From positions 1-5,209 of the forward strand of contig JAAENB010000366.1 of assembly GCA_024224995.1 (NCBI GenBank): a stretch of 5,209 nt of DNA, read 5' to 3'. Source of the stretch: a bacterium (GTDB lineage Bacteria > Spirochaetota > UBA4802 > UBA5550). Made by a program: the position numbers and the translations under genes. The notes beneath the pieces are model-generated. The model saw only the letters and a program-made list of their open reading frames with translations. It did not search any database and was not told where the DNA came from. This document shows positions 1-5,209 of the stretch, in pieces. The number at the start of each line of letters is the position of its first letter. Within the stretch, counting starts at the first letter, position 1.

Positions 1-422
1 GCCTTTGTTACGGCCTTTCCTTCACCAACATTGGACTGTTCTTCGTGCCCGTCCTCCGCGTCATGGTCATCGTTGTCATGACCATGCTCGTCCTTATGGC
101 TATCGGCATGCTTCTCTTCTTTGTCATGCTCATCGTCGTGGTCATGCTCGTCTTTATGGCTATCGTCATGCTTCTTTTCTTTGCCATGGTCATCGTCATC
201 GTCATGGTCATCGTCATGGTCATCGTCGTGGTCATCGTCGTGGTCATCGTCATGCTCATCGTCGTGGCCATGCTCGTCCTTGTGGTTATCGACATGTTTT
301 TTTTCTTCACCATGATCGTGATCATGATCATGTTCTTTTGTACAGCCTGCCGTATAAAAAATAACAAGGGCCATGCTGAGCAACAGTCCCAGGATTTTTG
401 TTAAAAAATTTTTATTTTCCAT
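1..422 (-). CDS. His/Asp-rich lipoprotein, probable RND metal-efflux periplasmic adaptor (CusB/CzcB type), 5' part only
   Basis: Open frame of 140 codons from ATG at 422 that runs off the left edge with no stop; the C-terminal part lies outside. Seen directly: a basic start (MENKNFLTK), a hydrophobic segment at about residues 10-23, and a lipobox-like T-A-G-C with Cys27, so a lipid-anchored envelope protein. Residues 31-126 are almost entirely His, Asp, Glu and Lys, with 25 histidines: HDHDHDH at 31-37, a ladder of His every fourth residue (HDDD, 57-73), and three copies of a KH-x-D-x-HKDEH block (about 42-58, 84-100, 104-120). After the tract comes GEGKAVTK, which resembles the entry to the conserved body of HlyD/CusB-type adaptors. 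Such adaptors join an inner-membrane RND pump to a TolC-like channel, and metal-specific ones often carry His-rich N-termini. The start is fixed by AAGGAGG at 435-429, 6 nt upstream. The gene overlaps the CzcC-like channel gene by 11 nt. An alternative is a stand-alone metal-binding lipoprotein, because the diagnostic adaptor domains are not in the window. Confidence 0.75.
   Translation of the reverse strand, partial: MENKNFLTKILGLLLSMALVIFYTAGCTKEHDHDHDHGEEKKHVDNHKDEHGHDDEHDDDHDDDHDDDHDDDHDDDDDHGKEKKHDDSHKDEHDHDDEHDKEEKHADSHKDEHGHDNDDHDAEDGHEEQSNVGEGKAVTK
83..183 (-). repeat. 60-nt-period direct repeat inside the His-rich gene, with a diverged third copy
   Basis: On the plus strand, 83-123 and 143-183 are 41-nt segments identical at 38 positions and offset by exactly 60 nt (20 codons). 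A third, more diverged copy starts at 269. They encode the repeated KH-x-D-x-HKDEH block of the lipoprotein. The offset is a multiple of three, so the frame is preserved, which points to duplication within the coding sequence. Confidence 0.85.
204..263 (-). repeat. 12-nt tandem repeat (5 units) encoding the HDDD ladder
   Basis: Five successive 12-nt units begin at 204, 216, 228, 240 and 252 (plus-strand form RTGSTCATCGTC). They encode His followed by acidic residues at a spacing of four. A 6-nt-period extension (gtcatc) occupies 189-203 and produces a run of five Asp. Units 1 and 2 are identical and so are units 3 and 4, which suggests recent slippage. Unit number is likely to vary between strains. 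Confidence 0.85.
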
Positions 423-1686
423 GTATTCCCTCCTTGAAAATCACTCCGTCAATGGCGTAGATGCTCCATAAGGCCTGCAACGCGTTCATTTCATTTTCAT
501 TCCGGGTCTTAAGCAATTCAAACTCCTGGCGGTGATATTCTATTACCAGCCCTGTGGACACCAGTCCCCGCCGTAAAAAGCGGTGCAGCTTCGCGTGCTT
601 CCTGTCCCGCAAGCGGTGGGACGATACTTTCTTAAAATTTTTTGTCGATTCCCGGTACGAGAGCACATACGCTTTCCGTACCGAAAGAAGCTCTTTCTTT
701 ACTGCCTCAATATTCGCTTTTGAAAGACGAATACTTCTTTTCGCGTATTCACGTTCTCCCTGGTTTTGATGATACAGGGGGATAGTAAAAGAAAAAGCTA
801 CTCCCGCCTCGGTCTCATTTATACTGTTGGTATTGAGATTACTTACGGAGGGGCCTATTCCCAGGTTTGGCCATGCACCCGATTGGGCCACGTTATACGA
901 CGCCTCATTCAGTTTTAATTCTTCTGCGGCCACATCGATTAACGGGCTGTTCATGGTTTCACTATTGGTGAGATTAATTACTTCAGGCCACTTTGTATAT
1001 CCTTTTGGCAGCAGCCCGGTAAAGGAGATTTTTTCCAGGCCCGTAAAGAGTTTTAATTTCTGCTCCAGTGAAATCTGTTCACTCTTGAGCATTCGCAGTT
1101 TGGTCCTGTTCTCGTTTTCGGCAAGAGAATATATGGTAAGGCTTATCTCCTGCTCCGGACTCAGTCGCGGTAATTTTCTATACCGGGTGCGTATTCCGTA
1201 ATAGGTATTTATTGATTCCCGTATTACGGCTATTTCATCTTTTACCTGGCGCAGCCGGTACAGGGAAAGAAGCAGCTCGCTTACGATCTCCTGTTTTTTT
1301 ATTACTACTTTTTTTTCAAAAAGACTTAATTTCCTTTTTGCCTCTTTTTCCCGGTCGCTTTGTTTTCCGCCCAGCTCAAATGTATGCTTGAGGCTGAATT
1401 CGCTGTTGAACCCGGGATTGTCTATTGTATATAAAAGACGTGAGTCGAATTCCAGGTTTGGCCCCTGGCCCGCGATCTTTTCCAGGGACTTTTCCCGGTC
1501 GCTTTCTACGGATAAAACTTTTATCCGCGGATGGTTTTTCAGGGTCACTGTTACCAGTTTTTGTACTGAATTGACCTGGCTGTTATTTGTTCTCTCTTTT
1601 TTTTCCCGGTTTTCTTTCGGGTATATATCCTGTATTGTTACGAACAGGCATAAGAATAGTATCATTATCGTTCCGGCAGGTTTCAT
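412..1686 (-). CDS. TolC/CzcC-family outer-membrane efflux channel
   Basis: A 424-aa protein, the usual length for CzcC/CusC-like channels (outer membrane efflux protein family, normally two OEP repeats). Seen directly: a hydrophobic export signal (about residues 5-18) without a lipobox cysteine in the usual place or a clear AxA site; a first OEP repeat opening with TLKNHPRI (48-55); the ELGGKQ turn (104-109) typical of heavy-metal members; and long charged alpha-helical stretches at about 110-215. The second repeat starts near 248 and holds W-P-N-L-G-I-G-P (272-279) and F-T-I-P-L-Y-x-x-N-Q-G (300-310), a pattern well known in CzcC-like proteins. It should form the trimeric outer-membrane/periplasmic duct of an RND efflux complex with the adaptor encoded next. 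The frame is open back to an ATG at 1737, but I chose 1686 because GGAGG sits 5 nt upstream and the signal sequence starts there. The specific metal cannot be read from the sequence. Confidence 0.9.
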   Translation of the reverse strand: MKPAGTIMILFLCLFVTIQDIYPKENREKKERTNNSQVNSVQKLVTVTLKNHPRIKVLSVESDREKSLEKIAGQGPNLEFDSRLLYTIDNPGFNSEFSLKHTFELGGKQSDREKEAKRKLSLFEKKVVIKKQEIVSELLLSLYRLRQVKDEIAVIRESINTYYGIRTRYRKLPRLSPEQEISLTIYSLAENENRTKLRMLKSEQISLEQKLKLFTGLEKISFTGLLPKGYTKWPEVINLTNSETMNSPLIDVAAEELKLNEASYNVAQSGAWPNLGIGPSVSNLNTNSINETEAGVAFSFTIPLYHQNQGEREYAKRSIRLSKANIEAVKKELLSVRKAYVLSYRESTKNFKKVSSHRLRDRKHAKLHRFLRRGLVSTGLVIEYHRQEFELLKTRNENEMNALQALWSIYAIDGVIFKEGIHGK

Positions 1687-1691
1687 TTTTT

Positions 1692-1696
1692 CCTCC
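1692..1696 (-). promoter_or_regulatory. Shine-Dalgarno site that sets the channel gene start
   Basis: GGAGG on the minus strand (inside GAGGGAGG), 5 nt before ATG 1686. The longer alternative start at 1737 has no such site. It would also add 17 charged residues before the signal sequence and would lie inside the leader hairpin. Confidence 0.85.
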
Positions 1697-1721
1697 CTCT
1701 GGTTAATTTTTCGAATAGGCC

Positions 1722-1739
1722 AGGTGCTTACGCGCACCT
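1722..1739 (-). other. Leader hairpin upstream of the channel gene
   Basis: Perfect 6-bp inverted repeat AGGTGC / GCACCT around a 6-nt loop (1728-1733), about 25 nt before the channel gene's Shine-Dalgarno site. On the mRNA it would form a short GC-rich stem. No U-run follows on either strand, so it does not look like an intrinsic terminator. It may be an mRNA-stabilising or processing structure in the leader. The role is inferred; only the repeat is observed. Confidence 0.5.
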
Positions 1740-1755
1740 TTCACGGAGTTAGTTT

Positions 1756-1784
1756 ACTATATACCGGTTAATACCAGTATGCAA
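1756..1784 (-). promoter_or_regulatory. Candidate promoter with spacer dyad for channel and adaptor genes
   Basis: On the minus strand, TTGCAT (1784-1779), a 17-bp spacer and TATAGT (1761-1756) form a plausible sigma-70 promoter, with a start near 1749 and a leader of about 60 nt to ATG 1686. An inverted repeat, ATACTGG - TATTAA - CCGGTAT with one G:T-type mismatch (1780-1761), fills the spacer almost exactly. A repressor or a MerR-like activator could bind such a site. If real, it gives the efflux genes a promoter separate from that of the small upstream gene. Confidence 0.4.
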
Positions 1785-1809
1785 TGATTTTTATTCAATT
1801 TTGTGTAAT

Positions 1810-2193
1810 TTAGTTAAGGAGGACTGTGTGAGTGATGTTTTGTTTGAGCCTTTGTGCCGCAGCTGTGGTGCTGTTATATAATCGGGGTTTATTTACCGCG
1901 TAAAAAGCCTCTGGTTTTAGCGTTAATGAGCTGTTATTCGTGTAAAGCTTTGTTGTTGATGATTGTTGCTGGTTATCCGGGGTTACATATTGGGAATGGT
2001 TAAGGCAATGCCGGCTGCCGCTGTTGCTATCTTCTTGACCTGTTAGATGATCTATGGAAAAGCAGCAGTGTTCGGCTCCATGATGTTCCTGCTGAATGCC
2101 TTCTTCGTGCTCATGGCAAATGATATGGTGAAATGGTTCCCATGCCAGGGTGCTGAGCAGTAATATGATTGAAAATATAATTTTATTAAACAT
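1810..2193 (-). CDS. Small exported Cys/His-rich protein, putative periplasmic metal binder
   Basis: A 127-aa protein I cannot assign to a named family. Seen directly: an N-terminal hydrophobic signal segment (about residues 4-17), then a histidine/cysteine-rich region: HHxxCHEH (22-29), HHxxxHCC (37-44), H49 and HCLxH (62-66). That gives ten His and four Cys within about 45 residues. The remainder is polar, rich in Ser, Thr, Asn and Gln, with no further membrane segment. The His/Cys clusters suggest binding of a soft or borderline metal such as Cu, Zn or Ni after export. Small secreted Cys/His proteins beside RND metal-efflux genes are a common arrangement, but the role here is inferred. The gene is in line with the channel gene, separated by 123 bp. 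ATG 2193 has no recognisable Shine-Dalgarno; the upstream sequence is A/T-only. The candidate start at about 2223 gives a short leader of about 30 nt. The next in-frame Met is absent, so the start is the only ATG option. Confidence 0.7.
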   Translation of the reverse strand: MFNKIIFSIILLLSTLAWEPFHHIICHEHEEGIQQEHHGAEHCCFSIDHLTGQEDSNSGSRHCLNHSQYVTPDNQQQSSTTKLYTNNSSLTLKPEAFYAVNKPRLYNSTTAAAQRLKQNITHTVLLN

Positions 2194-2210
2194 TTTTTTG
2201 TAAATTTATA

Positions 2211-2259
2211 GTTATTTTTTACTGAGGACAGTATAAAAAATAACGGTAAAAATATGCAA
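2211..2259 (-). promoter_or_regulatory. Candidate promoter and 34-bp operator-like inverted repeat
   Basis: On the minus strand TTGCAT (2259-2254), an 18-bp spacer and TATACT (2235-2230) suggest a promoter for the Cys/His-rich gene. An inverted repeat covers 2211-2244: GTTATTTTTT-ACTG, loop AGGA, CAGT, a 2-nt bulge AT, then AAAAAATAAC, i.e. arms of 14 bp. It overlaps the -10 and the expected start site, the position of a repressor operator. The outer flanks have T before and A after the core on both strands, the reverse of a bidirectional terminator, so termination is unlikely. I do not recognise it as a Zur, CueR, CsoR or CopY box. Confidence 0.45.
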
Positions 2260-2271
2260 GTAATTAAATAG

Positions 2272-2427
2272 AAAAAAAGTTTTTTTGTGGAGATTAGTCT
2301 TTATTTGAAACAGGAAAGGGTGATAGCAGAGCAGAAAATGAGACCCTGGTGGGAAAAGAATAAAAACAGTAAAAAGGTCTTAACGATTATTAAAGATATT
2401 AATATGGCCGCTGGTCTGGAAGAATAG
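2272..2427 (+). other. Short unexplained open frame between genes, possible remnant
   Basis: The 238-bp gap between the receptor gene and the Cys/His-rich gene is mostly A/T-rich. It holds one stop-bounded plus-strand frame (2272-2427). From ATG 2338 it encodes 29 residues (MRPWWEKNKNSKKVLTIIKD, then INMAAGLEE). From GTG 2320 it would be 35 residues, with AGGAAAGG just upstream but too close. The composition looks protein-like (WW pair, amphipathic end), so it may be a tiny gene or the tail of a lost gene. Length alone makes chance likely. No terminator hairpin with a T-run is evident behind the receptor gene. Confidence 0.15.
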
Positions 2428-2431
2428 CACG

Positions 2432-4807
2432 TTAAAACTCATAAGAAACTACAACTGTAGCGGTCCTTCCAAACTCCGGAAGCTGGTGGGGTTTTTTATA
2501 ATAGCTTGCCAGCCCCGATTCACTATCCGGAGACAACACCGCGTATTCGTCCTGCTCCAGCAGGTTTTTTACCTTTGCCTGTAAGCGCAATCCAAAGTCA
2601 AAACTATGCGTGACAATGATATTCAGCTGAACACTGGCCGGTACCGTATAATCAACAAACTCTGTTGATGCGGAATTCACATAGATCATTTCCGTTCCGC
2701 CGTTAAAGAGAGCCTCTATTGCAATAGAACTGTTTTTCATATACCGGTAGCTGCCGCCTCCCTTTATAAGCAGGGTGGGGCTGTCCATGGGTTTTGTTTC
2801 ATTTGCCATGCGGTTCTTATATTCGTCTGTGGCACTGCCGCCCAGTTTTCCCAGGTAAGAACTAACCGGTTTTTGTAAGTAATAATACGTTCCGTTTGCC
2901 CAGAGCTCAAACCCGGCTTGTGAGAAATATGATATTTCCAGCGATCCTCCGATATTGTACCATCCGTCTCCTATTGAAAATCCTTCTATTGATTTATCCC
3001 ATGAATAGATCTGATCCCCTATTAAATAAAATCCGTTCATTGAAATTCCAAGACTTCTTTCAAAGAATTTTCCGCTATAGATTAATTCAAAGTTATGGGT
3101 TTTTTCGGACTTCGCTTCATCGGTGATACTATCGGGTAAGCGAACCATTTCCTGTGCCGCTACCGCGCGGAATGCCTGCCCATATAAGGCCCGTATGGTA
3201 TGATCTTCGCTCAAGCTCCAGCTTATTGCGACCCGTGGAGTAATATCATAAACCGATTTATTTTCAAAGCGTTTTGCCGATGAAGTGTCATTGGATAAAT
3301 ATATCTGGCTTCCTCCAAGCTGGCGGTATACTTCTGTTATATGTTGATAATCATATCGTACCCCTGCTGTTATAGTGAGGGGGGCCAAAGGGTGATAGAT
3401 AAACTGTGTCCAGGTTCCTATGTTATACCCGTTATCGCTAATTCCACCCCATCCTGCCCAGCCTATAAATTGATTATTCAAATACGTAAACCGCTGATAA
3501 TTCTCATAATCCGATATATCACAATTTGCCCCGAGCATAATAATCAATAGATCCTTCCCCAGCTTCAGGGGAGTTGCCTGGAAATCGAACGCTGCTGTTC
3601 TGTCTATTCCATGATAAATAAACTGCACTCCCCCGCCATTGGCGTTGATTACGGCGTTGCTCATTCCGCTGTAAACTGTTTGTGGGTAATTATATAAACT
3701 ACCGCTTGAATCTTTTATATACGCGTCCCTGTTAAATGCCTGGTCAATTCGCGTCATTGCCGAACCTTCGTGGCTTTCCAGCCACACGGCGACTTCCCTG
3801 TTGGTATGTATATTATAACTCACGCTTGCCTTAAAATCGAGCTTCCCCAAAATATTTTTTTCAGGTTCGTATTTTATATACAGTGATCCGGTGCTCCATT
3901 GCCGGTCGTTCCGGTCATGGTTAAACGTAAAATTTGAATTCGGCCAGCTCCAGGTTACTGCCTTTGAATATAAAAAAGCTCCCAGCGAAATATCGGCCCA
4001 GCTTATGAGGATGTGTCCGTTTGGCAGGGGAGTTCCTGTTTCAAACGCGCCGGTCCCGGTACTGTTGTCGGCCGTGAAGTAGGCATCGGTCTTTACACTG
4101 TAGTTTATCCTGCCATTGCTTCCCTGTGGTGATGTCCAGCTTGTATTTGTTTCGTAATCTATAGCTCCCTGGAACCAGTATATATCGGCCATTATTGAGA
4201 GGTCTTCCGTATACTGCTTGTTATGTATTACCTGGTACTTTTGCGTGTATGAGCCCGTATTAAGGTTCGAACCCTCCACGAGTATTTTCGTGGCCCTGGT
4301 TTCCGCCGCTTTTTTTGTGATAATATTCACCACTTCCAGTACGGAATTATTGCCGTAGAGCGCCGCTCCCGGTCCCCTGATGACCTCGATTTTTTCCACG
4401 TTCGATAAATCCGATATTATATCCGGGTACTGGTCCCCAAAATGAAAACGGTCGTTTATTTTATGTCCGTTTATGAGATATAATACCCTTCGTTCTATGT
4501 TATTAGCGAAAAAGCCCCTGAAGTCGCTGCTGTAGTTATGCCCGTTAAAATGAGTAAAGACTTCCGGGATTCTTGCCAGTGCCTGCTCCAATGAGGTGTA
4601 ACCGTATTTCTCTATATCTTCCCGGGTTATTACATACATACTGGCCGGCGCGTCACTGAGTTTCTGCTTTGTTTTTGTCGCGGTAAAAACAATATTATCT
4701 TCCAGTTTAAAAAACTCCAATTCTGTCATTTCAGCAGCATCTTGCGCCATGCCGGGATGAGTTAACAAGATAATACAGACAAATATTATAGGGAAAATTT
4801 TTATCAT
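2432..4807 (-). CDS. TonB-dependent outer-membrane receptor
   Basis: A 791-aa protein, a normal length for the family. Seen directly: a signal peptide (residues 1-21, GMA then QD), a short linker containing a TonB-box-like stretch (about 37-44, EDNIVFTA), and a plug domain (about 48-166). The plug contains SDAPASMYVITREDIEKYG (51-69), SLEQALARIPEV (72-83), the LINGHKI strand (111-117) and IEVIRGPGAALYG (140-152) followed by VVNIITKK (159-166). The rest is a 22-strand-type beta-barrel with many alternating aromatic/polar strands, ending in VVVSYEF with the terminal Phe needed for outer-membrane insertion. Such receptors use TonB/ExbBD energy to import chelated metals, cobalamin or other scarce ligands. 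The barrel has scattered His but no His or Cys cluster, so the ligand is not evident. The gene is co-oriented with the efflux genes, which hints at metal traffic, but the 238-bp gap with its own promoter candidate leaves the link open. The start has only a weak, distant AAAGAGA as Shine-Dalgarno. Confidence 0.93.
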   Translation of the reverse strand: MIKIFPIIFVCIILLTHPGMAQDAAEMTELEFFKLEDNIVFTATKTKQKLSDAPASMYVITREDIEKYGYTSLEQALARIPEVFTHFNGHNYSSDFRGFFANNIERRVLYLINGHKINDRFHFGDQYPDIISDLSNVEKIEVIRGPGAALYGNNSVLEVVNIITKKAAETRATKILVEGSNLNTGSYTQKYQVIHNKQYTEDLSIMADIYWFQGAIDYETNTSWTSPQGSNGRINYSVKTDAYFTADNSTGTGAFETGTPLPNGHILISWADISLGAFLYSKAVTWSWPNSNFTFNHDRNDRQWSTGSLYIKYEPEKNILGKLDFKASVSYNIHTNREVAVWLESHEGSAMTRIDQAFNRDAYIKDSSGSLYNYPQTVYSGMSNAVINANGGGVQFIYHGIDRTAAFDFQATPLKLGKDLLIIMLGANCDISDYENYQRFTYLNNQFIGWAGWGGISDNGYNIGTWTQFIYHPLAPLTITAGVRYDYQHITEVYRQLGGSQIYLSNDTSSAKRFENKSVYDITPRVAISWSLSEDHTIRALYGQAFRAVAAQEMVRLPDSITDEAKSEKTHNFELIYSGKFFERSLGISMNGFYLIGDQIYSWDKSIEGFSIGDGWYNIGGSLEISYFSQAGFELWANGTYYYLQKPVSSYLGKLGGSATDEYKNRMANETKPMDSPTLLIKGGGSYRYMKNSSIAIEALFNGGTEMIYVNSASTEFVDYTVPASVQLNIIVTHSFDFGLRLQAKVKNLLEQDEYAVLSPDSESGLASYYKKPHQLPEFGRTATVVVSYEF

Positions 4808-4870
4808 AATGCTGGTTATTTCTCTTTTTATGGTTTTTTTACTTACTTTTCTTCTATATAATCTATCAAT

Positions 4871-4898
4871 AATGTATCATAATTTTCCGTTTTTTCAA
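4871..4898 (-). promoter_or_regulatory. Weak candidate promoter for the TonB-dependent receptor
   Basis: On the minus strand TTGAAA (4898-4893), a 16-bp spacer and TACATT (4876-4871) would start transcription near 4864, leaving a leader of about 55 nt to ATG 4807. The whole region is A/T-rich, so other hexamer pairs are possible. I found no recognisable Fur or Zur box. Confidence 0.25.
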
Positions 4899-4930
4899 TG
4901 ATTTTTTTGGCTGTAAATATATGCTCCCCC

Positions 4931-4967
4931 TTGACAACCCGTTCTTTTTAGAATATAATTCTCTAAA
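4931..4967 (+). promoter_or_regulatory. Perfect-consensus sigma-70 promoter with overlapping inverted repeat
   Basis: TTGACA at 4931-4936 and TATAAT at 4954-4959 are both exact consensus hexamers with the optimal 17-bp spacer. The predicted start is near 4966, about 42 nt before ATG 5008. The -10 lies inside two nested dyads: AGAAT-ATA-ATTCT (4950-4962) and TTTAGA-N9-TCTAAA (4947-4967). They could be an operator that shuts off an otherwise very strong promoter. The operator role is inferred. Confidence 0.75.
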
Positions 4968-5007
4968 CTTATATCACCTTAATCGTCTTATTTATAAAGA
5001 GGAACCC

Positions 5008-5209
5008 ATGTCCGAAAGCGAATCCAGTCCGGATTTCTCCATTAAACTGAACGGCTCCAAAATCCCCCAGGAGCAGGCGGTGGCGGTAAAATCGATTATC
5101 ATTATTGAGATAATCGATTCTGTTTCCATCTTCTATATCCGCATGGCCGACGACGCCGACCGGACTCTCACGGACAGCTCCGACTGGGCCGAAGGGACTG
5201 AGGTAACAA
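5008..5209 (+). CDS. Phage late-control D / VgrG-Pvc8-like protein, 5' end only
   Basis: Open frame of 67 codons from ATG 5008 to the right edge without a stop. AGAGG (4998-5002) lies 5 nt upstream and an excellent promoter about 50 nt upstream. The visible N-terminus has a short Ser/Glu-rich lead (2-8). Then come FSIKLNGSKIP (10-20), a hydrophobic strand with acidic end (KSIIIIEIIDS, 28-38), IFYIRMADDAD (41-51) and a DWAEGTEV segment (59-66). This order, a beta strand ending in an N-G turn, a V/I-rich strand with E/D, then a 'F-x-I-R-x-x-D' strand and a 'G-x-x-V' segment, is the opening of phage gpD-like/VgrG/Pvc8 hub proteins. These form the tube-spike adaptor of contractile injection systems and phage tails. 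Only a fifth or less of a typical family member is visible, so the assignment is provisional. The gene is divergent from the receptor gene and probably belongs to a separate locus to the right. Confidence 0.55.
   Translation, partial: MSESESSPDFSIKLNGSKIPQEQAVAVKSIIIIEIIDSVSIFYIRMADDADRTLTDSSDWAEGTEVT

Noticed and set aside
204..263. CRISPR array
   Set aside because: The short period of 12 nt has no spacers; it is a coding microsatellite.
5..404. Several long overlapping open frames opposite or alongside the His-rich gene, encoding Arg/His-rich, Ser-rich or Met/Val-rich proteins
   Set aside because: They are by-products of the low-complexity GAT/CAC codon repeats, which avoid stops in most frames. 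Only the minus frame from 422 has a strong Shine-Dalgarno, a signal sequence and a sensible product.
1687..1737. Upstream ATG at 1737 as the channel gene start
   Set aside because: No Shine-Dalgarno; it adds a charged stretch before the signal sequence; and the ATG at 1686 has GGAGG at ideal spacing.
554..1771. Plus-strand frames of 71-127 codons across the channel gene
   Set aside because: They lie wholly or mainly opposite a well-supported gene, show no domain or ribosome-binding signal, and have compositions expected of antisense frames.
2211..2244. Rho-independent terminator between the receptor and the Cys/His-rich gene
   Set aside because: The stem is A/U-rich with only a 4-bp mixed core, and on each strand the stem is followed by A residues rather than a U-run.
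2341..2380. AGACC ... GGTCT inverted repeat as hairpin or insertion-sequence end
   Set aside because: Arms of only 5 bp separated by 30 nt, with no flanking target duplication or transposase gene; compatible with chance.
2896..4082. Plus-strand frames of 63-76 codons opposite the TonB-dependent receptor
   Set aside because: They are antisense shadows of a complete, continuous receptor gene, with no supporting signals.

Overview
The window shows a Gram-negative (double-membrane) bacterium: it encodes two integral outer-membrane protein families, a TonB-dependent receptor and a TolC/CzcC-type channel, plus a lipoprotein-type export signal. Two of the starts carry strong purine-rich Shine-Dalgarno sequences (AAGGAGG, GGAGG), which argues against a typical Bacteroidetes. 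I cannot fix the phylum from this sequence.

Layout. Four genes lie on the minus strand and read right to left: a TonB-dependent receptor (4807-2432), a 127-aa exported Cys/His-rich protein (2193-1810), a CzcC/CusC-like outer-membrane channel (1686-412), and the first 140 codons of a His/Asp-rich lipoprotein (422 to the left edge, truncated). The last is most likely the periplasmic adaptor (CusB/CzcB type) of an RND metal-efflux pump. The channel and lipoprotein genes overlap by 11 nt, so they are almost certainly co-transcribed and translationally coupled. The pump gene itself (CusA/CzcA type) would be expected beyond the left edge. At the right edge a divergent plus-strand gene begins (5008 onward, truncated). 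Its first 67 codons look like the N-terminus of a phage late-control D / VgrG-Pvc8 protein of a contractile injection system or prophage.

How the genes work together (inference): the lipoprotein and channel would form two parts of a tripartite complex that exports a transition metal such as Zn, Cu, Co or Ni across the outer membrane. The small Cys/His-rich protein and the 25-histidine tail of the lipoprotein would bind metal in the periplasm. The TonB-dependent receptor may import the same metal or a chelate of it, but its sequence does not reveal the substrate and it is separated from the others by 238 bp.

Regulation. Two minus-strand promoter candidates share the core TTGCATA as -35 region and each is embedded in a strong inverted repeat, one upstream of the Cys/His-rich protein and one upstream of the channel gene. 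The plus-strand gene has a fully consensus sigma-70 promoter (TTGACA, 17 bp, TATAAT) with an inverted repeat across the -10. I see no tRNA, rRNA, CRISPR array, complete insertion sequence or convincing intrinsic terminator.
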